This document shows positions 35,840 through 44,949 of a stretch of DNA of 64,000 bases, piece after piece. Origin of the DNA: Cryobacterium suzukii (lineage in GTDB: Bacteria; Actinomycetota; Actinomycetes; Actinomycetales; Microbacteriaceae); assembly GCF_004403185.1 (NCBI RefSeq), contig NZ_SOHJ01000007.1, positions 143,836 to 207,835 on the forward strand. Direction: 5' to 3'. Positions within the stretch are counted from its first letter, which is position 1. Every line of letters starts with the position of its first letter. The position numbers and the translations under genes were made by a program. The notes under the pieces are model-generated. The model did no database searches. It had not been told where the DNA came from and saw nothing but the letters and a program-made list of their open reading frames with translations.

Positions 35840-36862
35840 ATGAGCGCTGATGCGGTGGTTCTGAGGGTTGCCGGACCGCACGGGTCGCGCGAGGTGCGCC
35901 TCTCGAGCCCGAGCCGAGTGCTCTGGCCCAAACCAGGAATTACCAAACTCGACCTCGCCCACTACGTCATCGTGGTGGGCGAGGCGTTCGTGCGAGCCAA
36001 CGGCGACCGTCCGCTGTCGCTGCAACGCTTCAGCGGCGGCATCGACGGCGAGCAGTTCTTCTCCAAGAACCCGCCGAAGGGCGCGCCCGACTATGTGCGG
36101 TCCGTTCCTGTGGTCTACCCGAGCGGGCGCACGCATCCGCAGCTCGTGATCGACGAAGTGGCCGCCGCGGTGTGGGCGGTGCAGATGAATACGATCGTGT
36201 TTCACCCGTGGCCATCCAGGGCCGAACTTTCGGATAATCCCGATGAGCTGCGTATCGACCTCGATCCGCAGCCCGGAACAGATTTCGCCGACACCGTGCC
36301 GGTCGCCATTGAGCTGAAGAATTTGCTGGCTGAGGCTGGTCTCACCGCATTCGTGAAGACCTCGGGAAATCGTGGGCTGCACGTCTTCGCGCCCATCAAG
36401 CCGAGCCGCGAATTTCTCGATGTGCGGCACGCGGTCATCGCCGCGGCGCGCGAGCTGGAACGACGGATGCCCACCCGGGTTACCACAAACTGGTGGAAGG
36501 AAGAGCGTGGCGAGCGCATTTTCATCGACTACAACCAGGCCAACCGGGACCGCACCATGGCCGGTGCGTACAGCCCCCGGCCGCTGCCGCACGCACCGGT
36601 ATCCTGTCCTCTGGAATGGAGCGAACTCGCCAAGGCCGACCCGCGTGCGTTCACGATTCTCACTGTTCCGGACCGCCTGCACGATCAGGGAGACCCGTGG
36701 GCGACGATGCATGAGCAGCCCGGCACGATCGACACCCTGCATTCGTGGTGGGAACGCGATCTGGAAGCCGGGCTGGGCGAGTTGCCGTTTCCGCCGGACT
36801 TTCCCAAGATGCCGGGGGAGCCGCCCCGGGTGCAGCCGAGCCGCGCCCGCCGCCCGGAGTAG
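35840..36862 (+). CDS. Stand-alone LigD-type primase-polymerase
   Basis: A 340-residue protein covering only the polymerase domain of LigD. It has SPSRVLWPKPGITKLDLAHY at the start, VQMNTIVFHPWPSR, the metal-binding pair in LRIDLDPQPG, FVKTSGNRGLHVFAPI and WWKEERGERIFIDYNQ. Such stand-alone enzymes (like mycobacterial PolD1/PolD2) fill gaps with ribonucleotides in end joining or base excision repair. A full LigD is encoded 4 kb away, so the genome has two copies of this activity. Confidence 0.9.
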   Translation: MSADAVVLRVAGPHGSREVRLSSPSRVLWPKPGITKLDLAHYVIVVGEAFVRANGDRPLSLQRFSGGIDGEQFFSKNPPKGAPDYVRSVPVVYPSGRTHPQLVIDEVAAAVWAVQMNTIVFHPWPSRAELSDNPDELRIDLDPQPGTDFADTVPVAIELKNLLAEAGLTAFVKTSGNRGLHVFAPIKPSREFLDVRHAVIAAARELERRMPTRVTTNWWKEERGERIFIDYNQANRDRTMAGAYSPRPLPHAPVSCPLEWSELAKADPRAFTILTVPDRLHDQGDPWATMHEQPGTIDTLHSWWERDLEAGLGELPFPPDFPKMPGEPPRVQPSRARRPE

Positions 36863-36905
36863 TACGCTGCGCGGGTATTGCGGCCTGGACGAAACTCCGG
36901 CGCGG

Positions 36906-37907
36906 TCAGTTCAGAATGCGCTCGCCGGGTACGGGCGGCTCGGGCGGGGTACCGGCGCCGAATGGGCGGCCGCCGAGGTCAGCGCGAGAATGCGGTGCCA
37001 GCCAGGCCGCAGCATCCGGGCCCTTGGGCACGATGCCACTGGGATTGATGTCCACGTGCGTCACGTAGTAGTGCTTCTTGATCTGCTCGAAGTCGATCGT
37101 GTCGCCGAAGCCGGGCGTCTGGAATAGGTCGCGGGCGTAGGCCCAGAGCACCGGCATCTCGCTGAGCTTGTTGCGATTGCACTTGAAATGTCCGTGATAT
37201 ACCGCGTCGAAACGGGCGAGCGTGGTGAACAAGCGGATGTCGGCCTCGGTAATCGTGTCACCCACGAGATACCGCTGCCCGGCGAGACGCTCCTCGAGCC
37301 AATCCAGGCGGGCGAAGAGGGCGTCGTACGCCCGCTCGTAGGATTTCTGGCTGCCAGCAAAACCGCACTTGTAGACGCCGTTGTTCACGTCGTGAAAGAT
37401 GAGGTTGGCAACCTCGTCGATCTCGGCCCGAAGCGCTTCTGGGTAGAGGTCAGGGGCGCCGGCTCGATGGTGCTCGATCCACTCGAGCTCAAAATCAAGG
37501 GTGATCTGCGGATAGTTGTTGGTGACGACCTTGCCGCTTGGTACGTCGACGATCGCCGGCACGGTAATGCCGCGCGGGTAGTCGGGAAAACGGGCGAAGA
37601 ACGCCTGCTGCAGGCGTTCGATGCCGAGCACCGGGTCGACCCCTCCCGGGTCGAGGTCGAAGGTCCAGCTGTTCTTGTCGTGGGTGGGGCCGGGCAGGCC
37701 GAGCGATATGACGCCTTCGAGACCCAGAAGGCGGCGCACGATCGTGGCGCGGTTCGCCCACGGGCAGGCGCGGGCCGCGACCAGCCGGTAGCGGCCCGGT
37801 TCGACCGGCCAGCCGTCTCGGGCATCGCGGGTGATGCGGTCCTCGATGTAGTTGGTGTCGCGGTTGAAATCTTTGCCGGGCTGAATGTAACTGGGGTTCA
37901 GGCTCAT
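36906..37907 (-). CDS. Glutathionyl-hydroquinone-reductase-like (Xi-class GST)
   Basis: A 333-residue protein of the ECM4/YqjG family. The N-terminal thioredoxin fold has the catalytic Cys in AARACPWANRATIVRRLLGL (Cys at about 48). The family parts DLYPEALRAEIDEV, GVYKCGFAGSQKSYERAYDA and GDTITEADIRLFTTLARFDA are present. In glutathione users it reduces glutathionyl-hydroquinones; actinobacteria make mycothiol, so mycothiol is the likely partner (inference). It converges on the stand-alone polymerase gene. Confidence 0.9.
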   Translation of the reverse strand: MSLNPSYIQPGKDFNRDTNYIEDRITRDARDGWPVEPGRYRLVAARACPWANRATIVRRLLGLEGVISLGLPGPTHDKNSWTFDLDPGGVDPVLGIERLQQAFFARFPDYPRGITVPAIVDVPSGKVVTNNYPQITLDFELEWIEHHRAGAPDLYPEALRAEIDEVANLIFHDVNNGVYKCGFAGSQKSYERAYDALFARLDWLEERLAGQRYLVGDTITEADIRLFTTLARFDAVYHGHFKCNRNKLSEMPVLWAYARDLFQTPGFGDTIDFEQIKKHYYVTHVDINPSGIVPKGPDAAAWLAPHSRADLGGRPFGAGTPPEPPVPGERILN

Positions 37908-37949
37908 GTACCCACGCTACGCGACTGGCACCGAACCGGCTGGGTCGGT

Positions 37950-38264
37950 CTAGACCTCGCCAGCCAACTCTGTCGTGATCTCCGCGTCGGTGCGCGCATC
38001 GACGATGCCCCACATCATGTGCGTTGGGCCGCTGCCGTCGCTCGGCTCGACCCGTGGCCGACTGGCCCAGCCGTGCGCGACGGCGGCGGCACCGAGTTGC
38101 GCCAGCGACGCGCTGATTAGCGTCTTGCGAATCTTGCCAGCCAACACGCTGCCATCGGGTGCCAGCCGCCAGCCGCGTTTGTGGGCGAGAACCCGCCCGA
38201 TTTCTTCGTCGTTCAGCCAGCGCGAAAAGCTGCGGGTGGGCGGGTCGATGGCGATCAGCTTCAT
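37950..38264 (-). CDS. Conserved-looking small protein of unknown function
   Basis: A 104-residue soluble protein (MKLIAIDPPTRSFSRWLNDE, then LAHKRGWRLAPDGSVLAGKI, then GPTHMMWGIVDARTDAE). No membrane segment or enzyme motif is evident. The frame is intact and has normal codon use. It follows no partner closely (42 bases after it comes the reductase gene start region on the same strand), so an operon with the 36906-37907 gene is possible. Confidence 0.55.
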   Translation of the reverse strand: MKLIAIDPPTRSFSRWLNDEEIGRVLAHKRGWRLAPDGSVLAGKIRKTLISASLAQLGAAAVAHGWASRPRVEPSDGSGPTHMMWGIVDARTDAEITTELAGEV

Positions 38265-38383
38265 GCTGACACTGTACCCGCAGCCCGCGTCCGGCCAGTG
38301 GCAGAGGGTCCTGTGACTCGTGCTAACGCCTGATCCGGGTAATAATCACAGGAGCACCCAACGAACACTAAGGAGAACCAACC

Positions 38384-38800
38384 ATGAGCAGTCGTCTTAA
38401 CCCGTATCTCGGCTTTCGCGACAACGCCCGCGAGGCAATGGACTTCTACCAAGGCGTGTTCGGGGGCGAAATCACGCGAACCACGTATGGGGAATTCAAC
38501 GCGAGCGAAGATCCGGCCGAGCAGGACAAGATCATGCACTCGGAGCTGACGACCACGAGCGGGTTCTCGCTGATGGCGTCGGATACCCCTAACGGCATGG
38601 AGCTTCCCACGAGCAGTAGCGTCACCGTCTCCATCAGCGGCGATGACGAAGCCGAATTGACCGGCTACTGGGATAAACTCCTCGACGGCGGCACAGCGGT
38701 CATGCCGCTGAGTAAGGCGCCCTGGGGCGACAGCTTCGGTATGCTGACCGACAAGTTCGGTACTTCCTGGATGGTCAATATCGCGGGAGCGTCCGACTAA
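38384..38800 (+). CDS. VOC family protein (PhnB-like)
   Basis: A 138-residue vicinal-oxygen-chelate protein of the PhnB/DUF1338-like group. It begins SRLNPYLGFRDNAREAMDFY with YQGVFGGEITRTTYGEF, has MHSELTTTSGFSLMASDTP and ends GDSFGMLTDKFGTSWMVNI, the usual order of strands in this fold. A clear AAGGAG precedes the ATG. Relatives are often metal-free and of unknown activity. Confidence 0.85.
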   Translation: MSSRLNPYLGFRDNAREAMDFYQGVFGGEITRTTYGEFNASEDPAEQDKIMHSELTTTSGFSLMASDTPNGMELPTSSSVTVSISGDDEAELTGYWDKLLDGGTAVMPLSKAPWGDSFGMLTDKFGTSWMVNIAGASD

Positions 38801-38848
38801 AGAAGTTTCTGAGCGCGATGGTGTGTGTGCGCCTATGCTGAGGCCGTG

Positions 38849-39652
38849 ATGAATGCATCGGCAACACACATCGCTCGCGACGCGAGCAACAGTTCGGCAC
38901 TGCAACTGCTGGCGCGGCTGGGTTTCGCCGTCAACGGGCTGCTGCACATCCTCATCGGGTCCCTCGCGATCACCGTTGCGGTAGGAGCCGGCAGCGGCTC
39001 CGCCGATCAGAGCGGGGCTCTCGCCCAGCTGGCCTCAAACCCCGGTGGCGTGTTCCTACTGTGGACCGTCGTCGTCGGCATGTTCGCCCTGGGGCTGTGG
39101 CTGCTCGTCTCGGCGTTTGTAATGCAGGGCGATCCCAAGCGCAAGTGGGCTCGTCGTCTGGCCAACGTTGCCAAAGCCATCGTTTACTTTGCTCTCGGCG
39201 CTACCGCGCTGACTTTCGCCCAGGGCGGCTCGTCCAGTTCGGCGGGCAGTACCCAGAGCGCCAGCTCGTCGCTGCTTTCATCACCCGGAGGCGCGATTTT
39301 GCTGTTTCTTGCGGGAGTGGCCGTGCTCGGCGTCGCGGGCTACTTCATCTATAAGGGTGCGGCGCAGAAGTTTCGCTCAGACCTCTCCGTGCCCGGTGGA
39401 ACGGTCGGGCGCGCGGTCGTCGTGCTCGGTGTCGTCGGGTACATCGCCAAGGGCATCGCTCTCGGGGTGGTGGCGATTCTCGTCGGCGTCGCCGCGCTCA
39501 CCCGTGATGCCAGTAAGTCCACGGGGCTCGATGGAGCCCTCAAGGCGCTCGCTGCCCTGCCCTACGGAACGATTGCGCTAATACTGATCGCCATCGGCCT
39601 GATCGCCTACGGCGTCTACTGTTTCGTTCGGGCCAGGCGAGCGCGATTGTAG
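38849..39652 (+). CDS. DUF1206 membrane protein
   Basis: A 267-residue membrane protein with three repeats of a two-helix unit, each opening near LARLGFAVNGLLHILIGSLA, RLANVAKAIVYFALGATALT and GRAVVVLGVVGYIAKGIALG. This three-fold design is the hallmark of DUF1206. The start is the ATG at 38849 (a GTG precedes it). The function is unknown. The last 75 bases overlap the convergent PAP2 gene. Confidence 0.88.
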   Translation: MNASATHIARDASNSSALQLLARLGFAVNGLLHILIGSLAITVAVGAGSGSADQSGALAQLASNPGGVFLLWTVVVGMFALGLWLLVSAFVMQGDPKRKWARRLANVAKAIVYFALGATALTFAQGGSSSSAGSTQSASSSLLSSPGGAILLFLAGVAVLGVAGYFIYKGAAQKFRSDLSVPGGTVGRAVVVLGVVGYIAKGIALGVVAILVGVAALTRDASKSTGLDGALKALAALPYGTIALILIAIGLIAYGVYCFVRARRARL

Positions 39653-40372
39653 TCCGCGCGCCGCATGGCGGGTATCCCAGGCGATCACAGCGCCGAGTAT
39701 GACGAGCGAAATCGACAGTGAGGCGAGGGCATCCGTCGCCCAGTGGTAACCCAGATAGAGGCGGCTGATCGCGGCGAGCCCGATGCAGACCAGGGCGATG
39801 GTGAATCCGCCGATGACCGCCCGTCGGCTGTGACGCCGGGAGACGATCAGATAGGTGAGAACCAGAACAAAATCGGCGGCGCCGAGAACGTGCCCCGACG
39901 GAAACGAGAAGGAGTGGTCGGCGCCGAAGAGCATCAGCTCGACCGGTGGACGGCTCCGAGCGATGAGGGGGAGCAGGATCTGGGACAGAATGACCCCGGT
40001 CAGCATGGCGATGGCGAGCAGGAGCGGTCGCCACGCGTGCTTGCCCCAGAAACCCCAGGCGACGGTCAGGACCAGCACGATGATTGGCAACGCCACCGGC
40101 CCGAAGACGATGGCCAGAGCGATCATTATTACCGTGAGGGTCGGAGACCGTCCGTCGACCAACCACAGGCGCACCGGAGAATCGTAGAACGACGACCGGT
40201 CGGGTTGCAGCACGTCAACGAGTACGGAAGCAAAAAGCACGATACCGACGCTCACGACTGTGATCGCGATCAGACGCAATCGGCGACGGTCTGGCTCGGA
40301 GAGCGGCCGCGGGTCGATGATGAATCTCTCAAAGCGTGTGCGCCACACCGTTGTGGGCCGTGTATCGCTCAT
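39578..40372 (-). CDS. PAP2 family phosphatase
   Basis: A 264-residue membrane phosphatase. The three PAP2 signatures are seen: a weak KxxxxxxRP (ARSRPPVELMLFG; the usual Lys is not evident), SFPSGH (FSFPSGHVLGAADF) and SRLYLGYHWATDAL (SRxxxxxHxxxD). Six membrane segments are expected. Substrates would be lipid phosphates or undecaprenyl pyrophosphate. It is downstream of a second PAP2 gene on the same strand. Its 3' 75 bases overlap the DUF1206 gene. Confidence 0.88.
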   Translation of the reverse strand: MSDTRPTTVWRTRFERFIIDPRPLSEPDRRRLRLIAITVVSVGIVLFASVLVDVLQPDRSSFYDSPVRLWLVDGRSPTLTVIMIALAIVFGPVALPIIVLVLTVAWGFWGKHAWRPLLLAIAMLTGVILSQILLPLIARSRPPVELMLFGADHSFSFPSGHVLGAADFVLVLTYLIVSRRHSRRAVIGGFTIALVCIGLAAISRLYLGYHWATDALASLSISLVILGAVIAWDTRHAARGLQSRSPGPNETVDAVGDQADGDQY

Positions 40373-40421
40373 GTCGCGTCCTGTCTAGTGATGACGTGCC
40401 GGAGAAGAGGATGGTTCGTGG

Positions 40422-41117
40422 CTACTGCTGACTCCGCCGAAGCCGGCGTTCGCCGTCAAGTTTTGCAGCCAGCGGCGCCCAGACTACAACGGCAATGCCC
40501 GCGCCGAGAAGCAGGGCGCCTATCGTGTCGGTCAACCAGTGCGCTCCCAGATAGGTTCGGCTCAGCATCATGGCCAATGTGTACGCGGCTCCGAGCGCCC
40601 ACACCCAGATTTTTGGAAAAAGAAGTGCAAAAATCATGGCCATGACGGCCGCATTCGCCGCGTGTCCCGACGGAAACGACCCAAAATCGACACTGACCAG
40701 AATGTCCTGGGGACGCATGCGCCCGAACAGGTGCTTGAGTAGCTGCACAGCACCGCCGGTGAGTATCGTCGCCACCAGATAATAGCCGGCCGCCCAATAT
40801 CGCCGAGCCAAAAGCAGCGCGCCGACGATCAGCGCCGGGATCAGCAGCGATGCGGTCAGCCCGGCGCCAAGGTAATTGAGCACCAGCGCCGGCACATTCA
40901 GAATGGGTCCGCGAAACTGGTCAATCCAGATCATCCAAGCCCGGTCAATGGCGAGCGACCCAGCCCCGGTAGATTCAGCGGCGCCGCGCAGCACCACCAG
41001 ATAGCCGAGGAATACGGTCAGCAGGAGCGCAGCGAGACCGCTGATCAGTGGCCACCAGCGTGTGACCCGTGCTGCGCGTGGTGCCGCAATGTCCTCCGGA
41101 TGCCGATCACTGACCAT
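40422..41117 (-). CDS. PAP2 family phosphatase
   Basis: A 231-residue PAP2 membrane phosphatase with all three signatures: KHLFGRMRPQD (KxxxxxxRP), GSFPSGHAANAAV (SGH) and SRTYLGAHWLTDTIGA. Six hydrophobic segments. It starts 26 bases after the ligD stop on the same strand and is followed 50 bases later by the second PAP2 gene, so ligD and the two phosphatases may be one transcript; a functional link to end joining is not obvious. Confidence 0.9.
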   Translation of the reverse strand: MVSDRHPEDIAAPRAARVTRWWPLISGLAALLLTVFLGYLVVLRGAAESTGAGSLAIDRAWMIWIDQFRGPILNVPALVLNYLGAGLTASLLIPALIVGALLLARRYWAAGYYLVATILTGGAVQLLKHLFGRMRPQDILVSVDFGSFPSGHAANAAVMAMIFALLFPKIWVWALGAAYTLAMMLSRTYLGAHWLTDTIGALLLGAGIAVVVWAPLAAKLDGERRLRRSQQ

Positions 41118-41142
41118 GGAGCAATGCTAGATCGTGCCCGCA

Positions 41143-43635
41143 CTATTCGATCGTGATATCGGCCGGTATTTTGTCGGGACGCCATCCCCGCCAGGACGGC
41201 TGGCGCAGCCGACCGGTTGCCGTCCACTCGGCGAACTCCACCTCGGCGACAAGAGTGGGGCGCACCCAAACCGCGCCTTGGGCATCCGTTGGGGGAATAT
41301 CGCTGAACGGTGTGGTCTTGCGAACGAGCCCGGTCAGTCGGGAACGGATGTTGGTCAGGTCGCGTTCCCCGAATCCCGTGCCGACCCGGCCCACGTAGCG
41401 CAGCCCCCCGTCGGTCGGTACTCCCAGCAGCAGCGAGCCGATCGCGCCGGACCGGTTGCCGCGGCCGGGTCGCCAGCCGCCCACCACCACTTCCTGGTGG
41501 CGGAAATGTTTGATCTTCACCCAGTCGCGGGACCGGCGACCCATCGTGTAGCGCCCGTCGAGCCGTTTGGCCATGACCCCCTCCAGTCCAAGTTGGTGGC
41601 TGGTGTGGAAGGCCTCGGAAAAGTCACCCTCGAACCGCGGCGGCACCTGGGTTGAGCCGGTCGCCGTGACCGTGGACTCGAGCCGGTCGCGTCTCGCGCT
41701 GTAGGTGAGCGCGGTGAGTGGGTGCCCGTTTTCTTCGAGCAGATCAAACAGCATGAATTGCACGGGCGCTTTCTTGGCTGCCGCGGCGATTTCCCGAGCC
41801 TCGGTAAGTTTCATCCGCGTCTGCAGGAGGCCGAAATCGGGCCGCCCGCGTTTATCGACGGCCACAATCTCGCCGTCGAGCACCGCGGAATCCGTTTCTG
41901 ACCGTGCTGTTACCGCGGCGAGCAGGTCGGCCACGAGATCTGGATACGACGCGGTTACATCGTGCCCGTTGCGAGTGATCAGGCGAACAGTCTGCTCGCG
42001 CAGCGACACATAGGCGAGGGCCCGCATCCCATCCCACTTCATTTCGAAGGCCCACCCCTCGTTGCCGAGGTCGGCTTCGGAGCCGGCGGCGGCAAGCATG
42101 GGGGAGTAAGTGTTCTTCGGCGCTGCGGGCGTGATGGTCGCCGCGGGGTTGCTGTGCGGGCGGGCATTCGTGCGTGAGCCGCCAGAAGCCCCAATGTTCG
42201 GCTTCATGCGGTGAATCAGCCAGTTGTTCGTTGCCTTGCTGCTGTGATTGTCGCTCGTGCGAATGAGGGCAAACCGGGCGGTGCCGCCAAGCCCGGAGTC
42301 TGGTTCGCCGTGCAGGGTCACGATTATCTCGTCATCGCGCCACTTTTCAAGTTCGTACTTGCCGCGGTCCCAGATCGACACGTCGCCGGCACCGTATTCT
42401 CCGACCGGAATATTTCCCTCGAAACTGCCGTACTCAAGGGGATGATCCTCGACGTGTACCGCGAGCCGGTTCTGCGCGGGTGTTACCGGCACGCCGCGGG
42501 GCAGTGCCCACGACACGAGCACCCCGTCGTGTTCGAGCCGAAAGTCCCAGTGCAGGCTGCGGGCGTGGTGTTCCTGAATGACGAACGATGTGCCATCGGA
42601 TGCCGCGGCTGCCGCGGCCGGCACCGGTTCGGGGGTCTTCGCGGCGTCACGCTTGCCGCGGTACACCGTCAGGCGGTCCGGCGTGACGAGCGGCGGGGTC
42701 GAGCCTCCGCTCGCCGCATTGGAGTCACTCCCAGAGCGCTCGAAGGACCCGGCTGTGAGTAGCGCGAGCGGATCTTCCCGTCGCTTCAGGCGTGCGAGTA
42801 CCTGCTTGTAGTCGAGCTGCTCGAGGTCGGCCGAGGCGAGCTCCTTCCAGGTCCGCGGGGTTGCGACCATGGGGTGGCTGCGCCCCCGCAGTGAGTACGG
42901 CGTGATGGTGGTCTTCGCGGCGTTGTTCTGGCTCCAGTCCACCAAAACTTTGCCGGGACGTAGGCTTTTCTTCATATCGCTGACCACGAGGTCACGGTGG
43001 TCGGCCTCGAGGGCGCGTGCCAGTTCGTGCGCCACGGCCGAGATCTGCTCGGAGCTGTAGGACAGGTCGAGCGCTGCATACAGGTGGATGCCCTTGCTCC
43101 CGCTGGTCACCGGCATCGGGTCGAGACCCATGTCGTTCAAAATGGCGCGGGCCAGTCGCGCCACCTCAGCGCACTCGAGCAGTCCGACACCCGGCCCCGG
43201 GTCGAGGTCGAGCACGAGCCGGTCGGGATTGCGCGGGGTGCCGGTACGACCGAACTGCCACTGCGGCACGTGAATTTCCAGAGCGCTCATCTGCCCGAGC
43301 CAGGTAAGGGTGGCGAGGTCGTTCACGAGCGGGTAGATGTTCACGTGGTCTTTATGCTGGATCTCGCGCCGTTTCACCCAGCTCGGCGTCGATGGTTCCA
43401 GATTCTTCTGAAAGAACATCGCGCCAGGGGTCTCACTGGTCCCGACGCCGTGCACCCAGCGTTTGCGGGTGGCAGGGCGGTTCGCGGCGTGGCCGACGAG
43501 CACGTCGGCGATCGCTGCGTAATAGGCCAGGACGTCGGCCTTTGTGGTTCCGGTCTCTGGGTACAAGACCTTGTCGAGATGGGTGAGCGTAATGCGCTGC
43601 CCCTCGACGGAGACCACCTGGCTGCTGGCGTTCAT
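41143..43635 (-). CDS. ligD: Multifunctional ATP-dependent DNA ligase LigD (Pol-PE-Lig)
   Basis: An 830-residue end-joining enzyme with all three domains in the mycobacterial order. Polymerase (1-300): LTHLDKVLYPETGTTKADVL, LVLDLDPGPG. Phosphoesterase (about 350-500): FVIQEHHARSLHWDFRLEHD, HVEDHPLEYGSFEG. Ligase (about 515-830): adenylation Lys533 in FEMKWDGMRAL, VLDGEIVAVD, GLEGVMAKRLDGRY. It repairs double-strand breaks with Ku, which is encoded divergently 71 bases away. The intact motifs suggest full activity. Confidence 0.95.
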   Translation of the reverse strand: MNASSQVVSVEGQRITLTHLDKVLYPETGTTKADVLAYYAAIADVLVGHAANRPATRKRWVHGVGTSETPGAMFFQKNLEPSTPSWVKRREIQHKDHVNIYPLVNDLATLTWLGQMSALEIHVPQWQFGRTGTPRNPDRLVLDLDPGPGVGLLECAEVARLARAILNDMGLDPMPVTSGSKGIHLYAALDLSYSSEQISAVAHELARALEADHRDLVVSDMKKSLRPGKVLVDWSQNNAAKTTITPYSLRGRSHPMVATPRTWKELASADLEQLDYKQVLARLKRREDPLALLTAGSFERSGSDSNAASGGSTPPLVTPDRLTVYRGKRDAAKTPEPVPAAAAAASDGTSFVIQEHHARSLHWDFRLEHDGVLVSWALPRGVPVTPAQNRLAVHVEDHPLEYGSFEGNIPVGEYGAGDVSIWDRGKYELEKWRDDEIIVTLHGEPDSGLGGTARFALIRTSDNHSSKATNNWLIHRMKPNIGASGGSRTNARPHSNPAATITPAAPKNTYSPMLAAAGSEADLGNEGWAFEMKWDGMRALAYVSLREQTVRLITRNGHDVTASYPDLVADLLAAVTARSETDSAVLDGEIVAVDKRGRPDFGLLQTRMKLTEAREIAAAAKKAPVQFMLFDLLEENGHPLTALTYSARRDRLESTVTATGSTQVPPRFEGDFSEAFHTSHQLGLEGVMAKRLDGRYTMGRRSRDWVKIKHFRHQEVVVGGWRPGRGNRSGAIGSLLLGVPTDGGLRYVGRVGTGFGERDLTNIRSRLTGLVRKTTPFSDIPPTDAQGAVWVRPTLVAEVEFAEWTATGRLRQPSWRGWRPDKIPADITIE

Positions 43636-43706
43636 GCGTCAACTGTGCCGCGGAAACTCCGTGTCTACTAGGCGACGAATGTCTCATTCGGGTGTGTACT
43701 GGTCGT

Positions 43707-44540
43707 ATGAGAAGCATCTGGACCGGTGCGATCACCTTCGGGCTCGTCAACGTGCCCGTCAAGGTGTACAGCGCCACCGAAGACCACGACGTCGCACTGC
43801 ACCAGGTGCACGATGCCGATGGGGGACGCATCCGCTATCAACGGCGGTGCGAGATCTGTGCCAAAGTCGTGCCCTTTGACCACATCAACAAGGCTTTTGA
43901 CGACGGCGAGCAGACCGTGGTGCTCACCGCTGACGATTTCAAGTCGCTGCCGGCCGAGCACAGCAAGGAGATCGACGTGGTCGAGTTCGTGCCGAGCGAC
44001 CAGATCGACCCGATCATGCTCGACAAGAGCTATTTTCTCGAACCCGACGGTAAATCATCGAAGGCATACGTGCTGCTGCGGCGCACGCTCGAAGCCACCG
44101 ACCGCACCGCGATCGTACACTTCGCGCTGCGGCAGAAGACCCGTCTCGGCGCGCTGCGCGTGCACGGCGATGTGCTGATGCTGCAGTCGCTGCTGTGGGA
44201 TGACGAGGTGCGTGAGGCTAAATTTGCGTCCCTCGACGAGCGGGTGAACATCAGCGCGAAAGAGCTCGACATGTCGGCGGCGTTGGTCGAGTCGTTTGCG
44301 GCCGATTTCGCACCGGATGCCTTCAACGACGATTATCAGGATGAGTTACGGGCGCTCATCGAGGTCAAGTTGAAGAGCGGCGATGCAGTGTCGACCGAGG
44401 CAACCTTCGGTGAATCAGCGGAGGAGGGCGAGGGCGGTGAGGTGCTCGACCTGATGGAAGCACTACGGCGCAGTGTCGAGGCCAGCCGTGACCGAGCCAA
44501 GCCGACGCCGAAACCGAAGCGGGCCCGTTCGGCCTCCTGA
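43707..44540 (+). CDS. ku: Ku homodimer end-binding protein
   Basis: A 277-residue bacterial Ku. It begins MRSIWTGAITFGLVNVPVKV, has RYQRRCEICAKVVPFDHINK and ends in a basic Lys/Arg/Pro tail (KPTPKPKRARSAS) typical for DNA contacts. I chose the ATG at 43707; a GTG five codons upstream is less likely. It binds broken DNA ends as a ring dimer and recruits LigD, divergently transcribed from the same 71-base intergenic space. Confidence 0.95.
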   Translation: MRSIWTGAITFGLVNVPVKVYSATEDHDVALHQVHDADGGRIRYQRRCEICAKVVPFDHINKAFDDGEQTVVLTADDFKSLPAEHSKEIDVVEFVPSDQIDPIMLDKSYFLEPDGKSSKAYVLLRRTLEATDRTAIVHFALRQKTRLGALRVHGDVLMLQSLLWDDEVREAKFASLDERVNISAKELDMSAALVESFAADFAPDAFNDDYQDELRALIEVKLKSGDAVSTEATFGESAEEGEGGEVLDLMEALRRSVEASRDRAKPTPKPKRARSAS

Positions 44541-44564
44541 CCCGGCCGGCCCGAACATCATGAC

Positions 44565-44690
44565 CCGCGGGAGTTGCGCCGCTGCGCGGGAGGCGGAACT
44601 CCCGCGCACTGGCGCAGCTCCCGCGCGATGTGCCGCGCGGCTATTCTGGCCAGGCCAGAACTCCCGCGCACTGGCGCAACCCCCGCGCTC
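44565..44690. repeat. Palindromic repeat cluster (GCGCGGGAGTTGCGCC type)
   Basis: A 21-bp unit beginning GAACTCCCGCGCACTGGCGC occurs twice (44596-44616 and 44658-44678), and inverted relatives (CCGCGGGAGTTGCGCC at 44565-44580) precede it. The same word occurs again at 56750-56798. It lies just after ku and resembles REP-like intergenic palindromes. Confidence 0.75.
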
Positions 44691-44699
44691 ACCGACCCC

Positions 44700-44822
44700 G
44701 TCGTGTCGGGCATTACCCGGTTTGAGCCCCACCGACACCGAGCTTGCCCGCATCACCTGGCCATTGAGCTCGGACTCATGATTGTGGGGGAGCAACTGCC
44801 CTCCGAACGTGAAGTGCCATAG
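44700..44822 (+). pseudogene. Possible GntR regulator N-terminal fragment
   Basis: The frame ending at 44822 reads HHLAIELGLMIVGEQLPSER then EVP and stop. 'AIELGLxxxGEQLPSERELA' is the start of the GntR winged-helix domain. The helix-turn-helix that should follow is absent. With only about 25 matching residues the call is tentative. The rest of 44541-44949 holds the palindromic repeats and no gene. Confidence 0.35.
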
Positions 44823-44949
44823 TCAGGCAGCACGTGTCGGTGCTGCACGACTCCATGTTCGTCGGGCTCGCTCAGGGTTAGACCGAATTCAGTGGTGGCG
44901 CGTGGAGTAGCAACGCTGTTCACCGCCTCGGCATTCTCTACAACGGCGA

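Noticed and set aside
44541..44700. CRISPR array in the repeats after ku
   Set aside because: Only two 21-bp direct units with palindromic surroundings, no regular spacers and no cas genes.
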